Assembly (NCBI RefSeq): GCF_029784155.1
Contig: NC_073691.1
Location: 60,897,746-60,961,745, forward strand
Reading direction: 5' to 3'
Source of the DNA: Uranotaenia lowii
Lineage: Eukaryota; Arthropoda; Insecta; Diptera; Culicidae
DNA length: 64,000 bases
The position numbers and the translations under genes were made by a program. Numbering within the stretch: the first letter of the stretch is position 1; each line of letters starts with the position of its first letter. This document shows, piece after piece, positions 63,157 through 64,000 of the stretch. The notes below the pieces were generated by a model that was given only the letters and a program-made list of their open reading frames with translations, had not been told where the DNA came from and made no database searches.

Positions 63157-63678
63157 ATGTTTTCAATAATCAGGACGTACAAAAAGAAAACCAGCCTGAA
63201 TATTTGCTCTCCAGAGATGCTGGAAAACGCCAGGCAGCGGTTGAAGGTCGGAGAATCGAAGCGCCGGATTGCTGAAAGCATATTTCCGAAACAGCAAGTC
63301 GAACCGAAGCGTTGTGAAACTCCCGATCCACTGCCTTCAACTTCCGAGCGAGTGGAATCCATTGATTATGAAGAACCACTGAATCTTTCAAAACGATCAT
63401 ATGTAACTCCTGTAGAAATTCGACCACTTCTGAAGGGTAAGGACCCTCAACAAAGACGAAAGAAAGGCCAAAAGTCTGAAATCATCACGAGCACTCCCGT
63501 CAAGCAAAAATTGGAATCCAATCTTCAACAGAAAAAGGCAAAACCGCCGGCGAAACGCAAACTTGCAACTGAGACAGACACTGCAAAAGGAACCAACACG
63601 ACAATGAAGGAAAAGCCTCCTAAAGGCTCTGAGGCTCCAAAAGGAGCAAAGAGACCACGAAAGGCAAAGCCTGCCTAA
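63157..63678 (+). CDS. psq-like DNA-binding protein encoded in a TIR element
   Basis: This 173-residue basic protein is proposed to bind DNA in the nucleus. I prefer the ATG at 63157 (MFSIIRTYKKKT) to the upstream ATG at 63082, which reads through the GTGGGGCAAG repeat. Residues about 5-45 (RTYKKKTSLNICSPEMLENA, then RQRLKVGESKRRIAESI) resemble the psq helix-turn-helix found in pogo/Tigger-type and related transposases. The third helix looks degenerate. At residues 74-79 PLNLSK matches the PxDLS-type CtBP-binding motif. The C-terminal 80 residues are Lys/Pro/Ala-rich with AT-hook-like KRPRKAKPA. No DDE catalytic domain follows, and a stop and AATAAA close the gene. It may be a repressor or accessory factor of the element, or a truncated transposase. 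Confidence 0.6.
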   Translation: MFSIIRTYKKKTSLNICSPEMLENARQRLKVGESKRRIAESIFPKQQVEPKRCETPDPLPSTSERVESIDYEEPLNLSKRSYVTPVEIRPLLKGKDPQQRRKKGQKSEIITSTPVKQKLESNLQQKKAKPPAKRKLATETDTAKGTNTTMKEKPPKGSEAPKGAKRPRKAKPA

Positions 63679-63776
63679 AGCTCTTTTACCTCTGCATTTT
63701 TTTTTCTTCGATTTGATTTTAAGTCTTTAACCAATGGAATATGAATTCACTGTTTTATTTTAACTATTGTTTATGA

Positions 63777-63782
63777 AATAAA
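63777..63782 (+). terminator. polyadenylation signal of the psq-like ORF
   Basis: AATAAA lies about 100 nt after the stop at 63678, and no other candidate was seen between. Confidence 0.5.
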
Positions 63783-64000
63783 GGTTTTGTTTTGTTTAAT
63801 AAACGATTATAATGATTCAAGACCTCACTTACACCGGACCAGAATGGAATACAATGAGAATATTTTATGCGTACTCTTGCCCCACCTCATGCGTACTCTT
63901 GCCCCACTAGTGGGGTAAGAGTACGCTTTGGTAGTTTTAAAAAAATATGATTTTTTATCAATGTTTACAAACGTTATCAAAACTTTTTGCGTCATACAAT

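Larger units (their letters stand above)
62703..63907. mobile_element. TIR element with repeated GTGGGGCAAGAGTACGC motifs
   Basis: Motif copies occur at 62705-62721, 62724-62738, 63062-63077 and 63085-63101, inverted at 63869-63885 and 63891-63907, and forward again at 63910-63926. TA precedes the left end (62701-62702) and follows the right one (63908-63909). The further motif copy past 63909 means the true right end could be outside the window. It encloses a psq-like ORF with its own polyadenylation signal. Confidence 0.7.

Overview
The window is from an AT-rich insect nuclear genome, most likely a culicine mosquito. The organism is inferred from a Klp10A-type kinesin-13 with short (60-68 bp) introns next to a 41 kb one, from mosquito-like retrotransposons (I clade, R1 clade) and Tc1/mariner-type DNA elements, and from the density of MITEs and word-like satellites. 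There is one 500-N assembly gap (4576-5075). No tRNA, rRNA or CRISPR array was recognised.

The only host gene identified with confidence is Klp10A (kinesin-13, a microtubule depolymerase) on the minus strand. Eight coding exons lie at 61114-60929, 54251-54209 (a 43-nt micro-exon), 12866-12772, 12711-12191, 12125-11879, 11810-11151, 11090-10916 and 9867-9722. Their phases are compatible at every junction and their lengths sum to exactly 691 codons including the stop. The first exon(s), for the N-terminal domain, were not found and probably lie beyond the right edge. Nearly everything between 12.9 and 60.9 kb is therefore intron, and its repeats are intronic residents.

Layout. 0-6.4 kb: a broken Tc1-type (DD34E) transposase, a decayed locus, an unrecognised coiled-coil gene split by a TTAA-flanked MITE, the gap, and a TIR element with GGGGTAAGTGGGG motifs. 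6.4-9.7 kb: flank and Klp10A 3' UTR. 9.7-12.9 kb: Klp10A motor and tail exons. 14.1-28.4 kb: a nested transposon block. A Tc1-like foldback element holds an apparently intact I-clade retrotransposon (14-bp target duplication) and a GGGCC-TIR element that itself holds a TTAA MITE; a second GGGCC-TIR copy lies beside it. 28.4-36.7 kb: degenerate arrays, SINE-like fragments, two GC-rich islands, and a third TTAA MITE. 37-46 kb: minisatellites, a dead R1-clade retrotransposon carrying a near-perfect 255-bp palindrome, a rearranged mariner-like element, and a second motif-rich TIR element. 46.9-53.4 kb: a 1.26 kb foldback element and an hAT-like element. 54.2 kb: the micro-exon. 57.8-60.6 kb: three kinds of simple satellite. 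62.2-64 kb: a small TATA-headed candidate gene, and a third motif-rich TIR element encoding a 173-aa protein with a psq-like helix-turn-helix region and a candidate CtBP-binding motif.

The most unusual signals are: three unrelated-looking TIR families that share one architecture (multiple subterminal copies of a GGGG-led motif), one of which carries the psq/CtBP-like ORF; a 259-nt AG-free zone upstream of the 43-nt Klp10A micro-exon; and a MITE inserted in a coding frame so that removing it with one TTAA leaves the frame intact.
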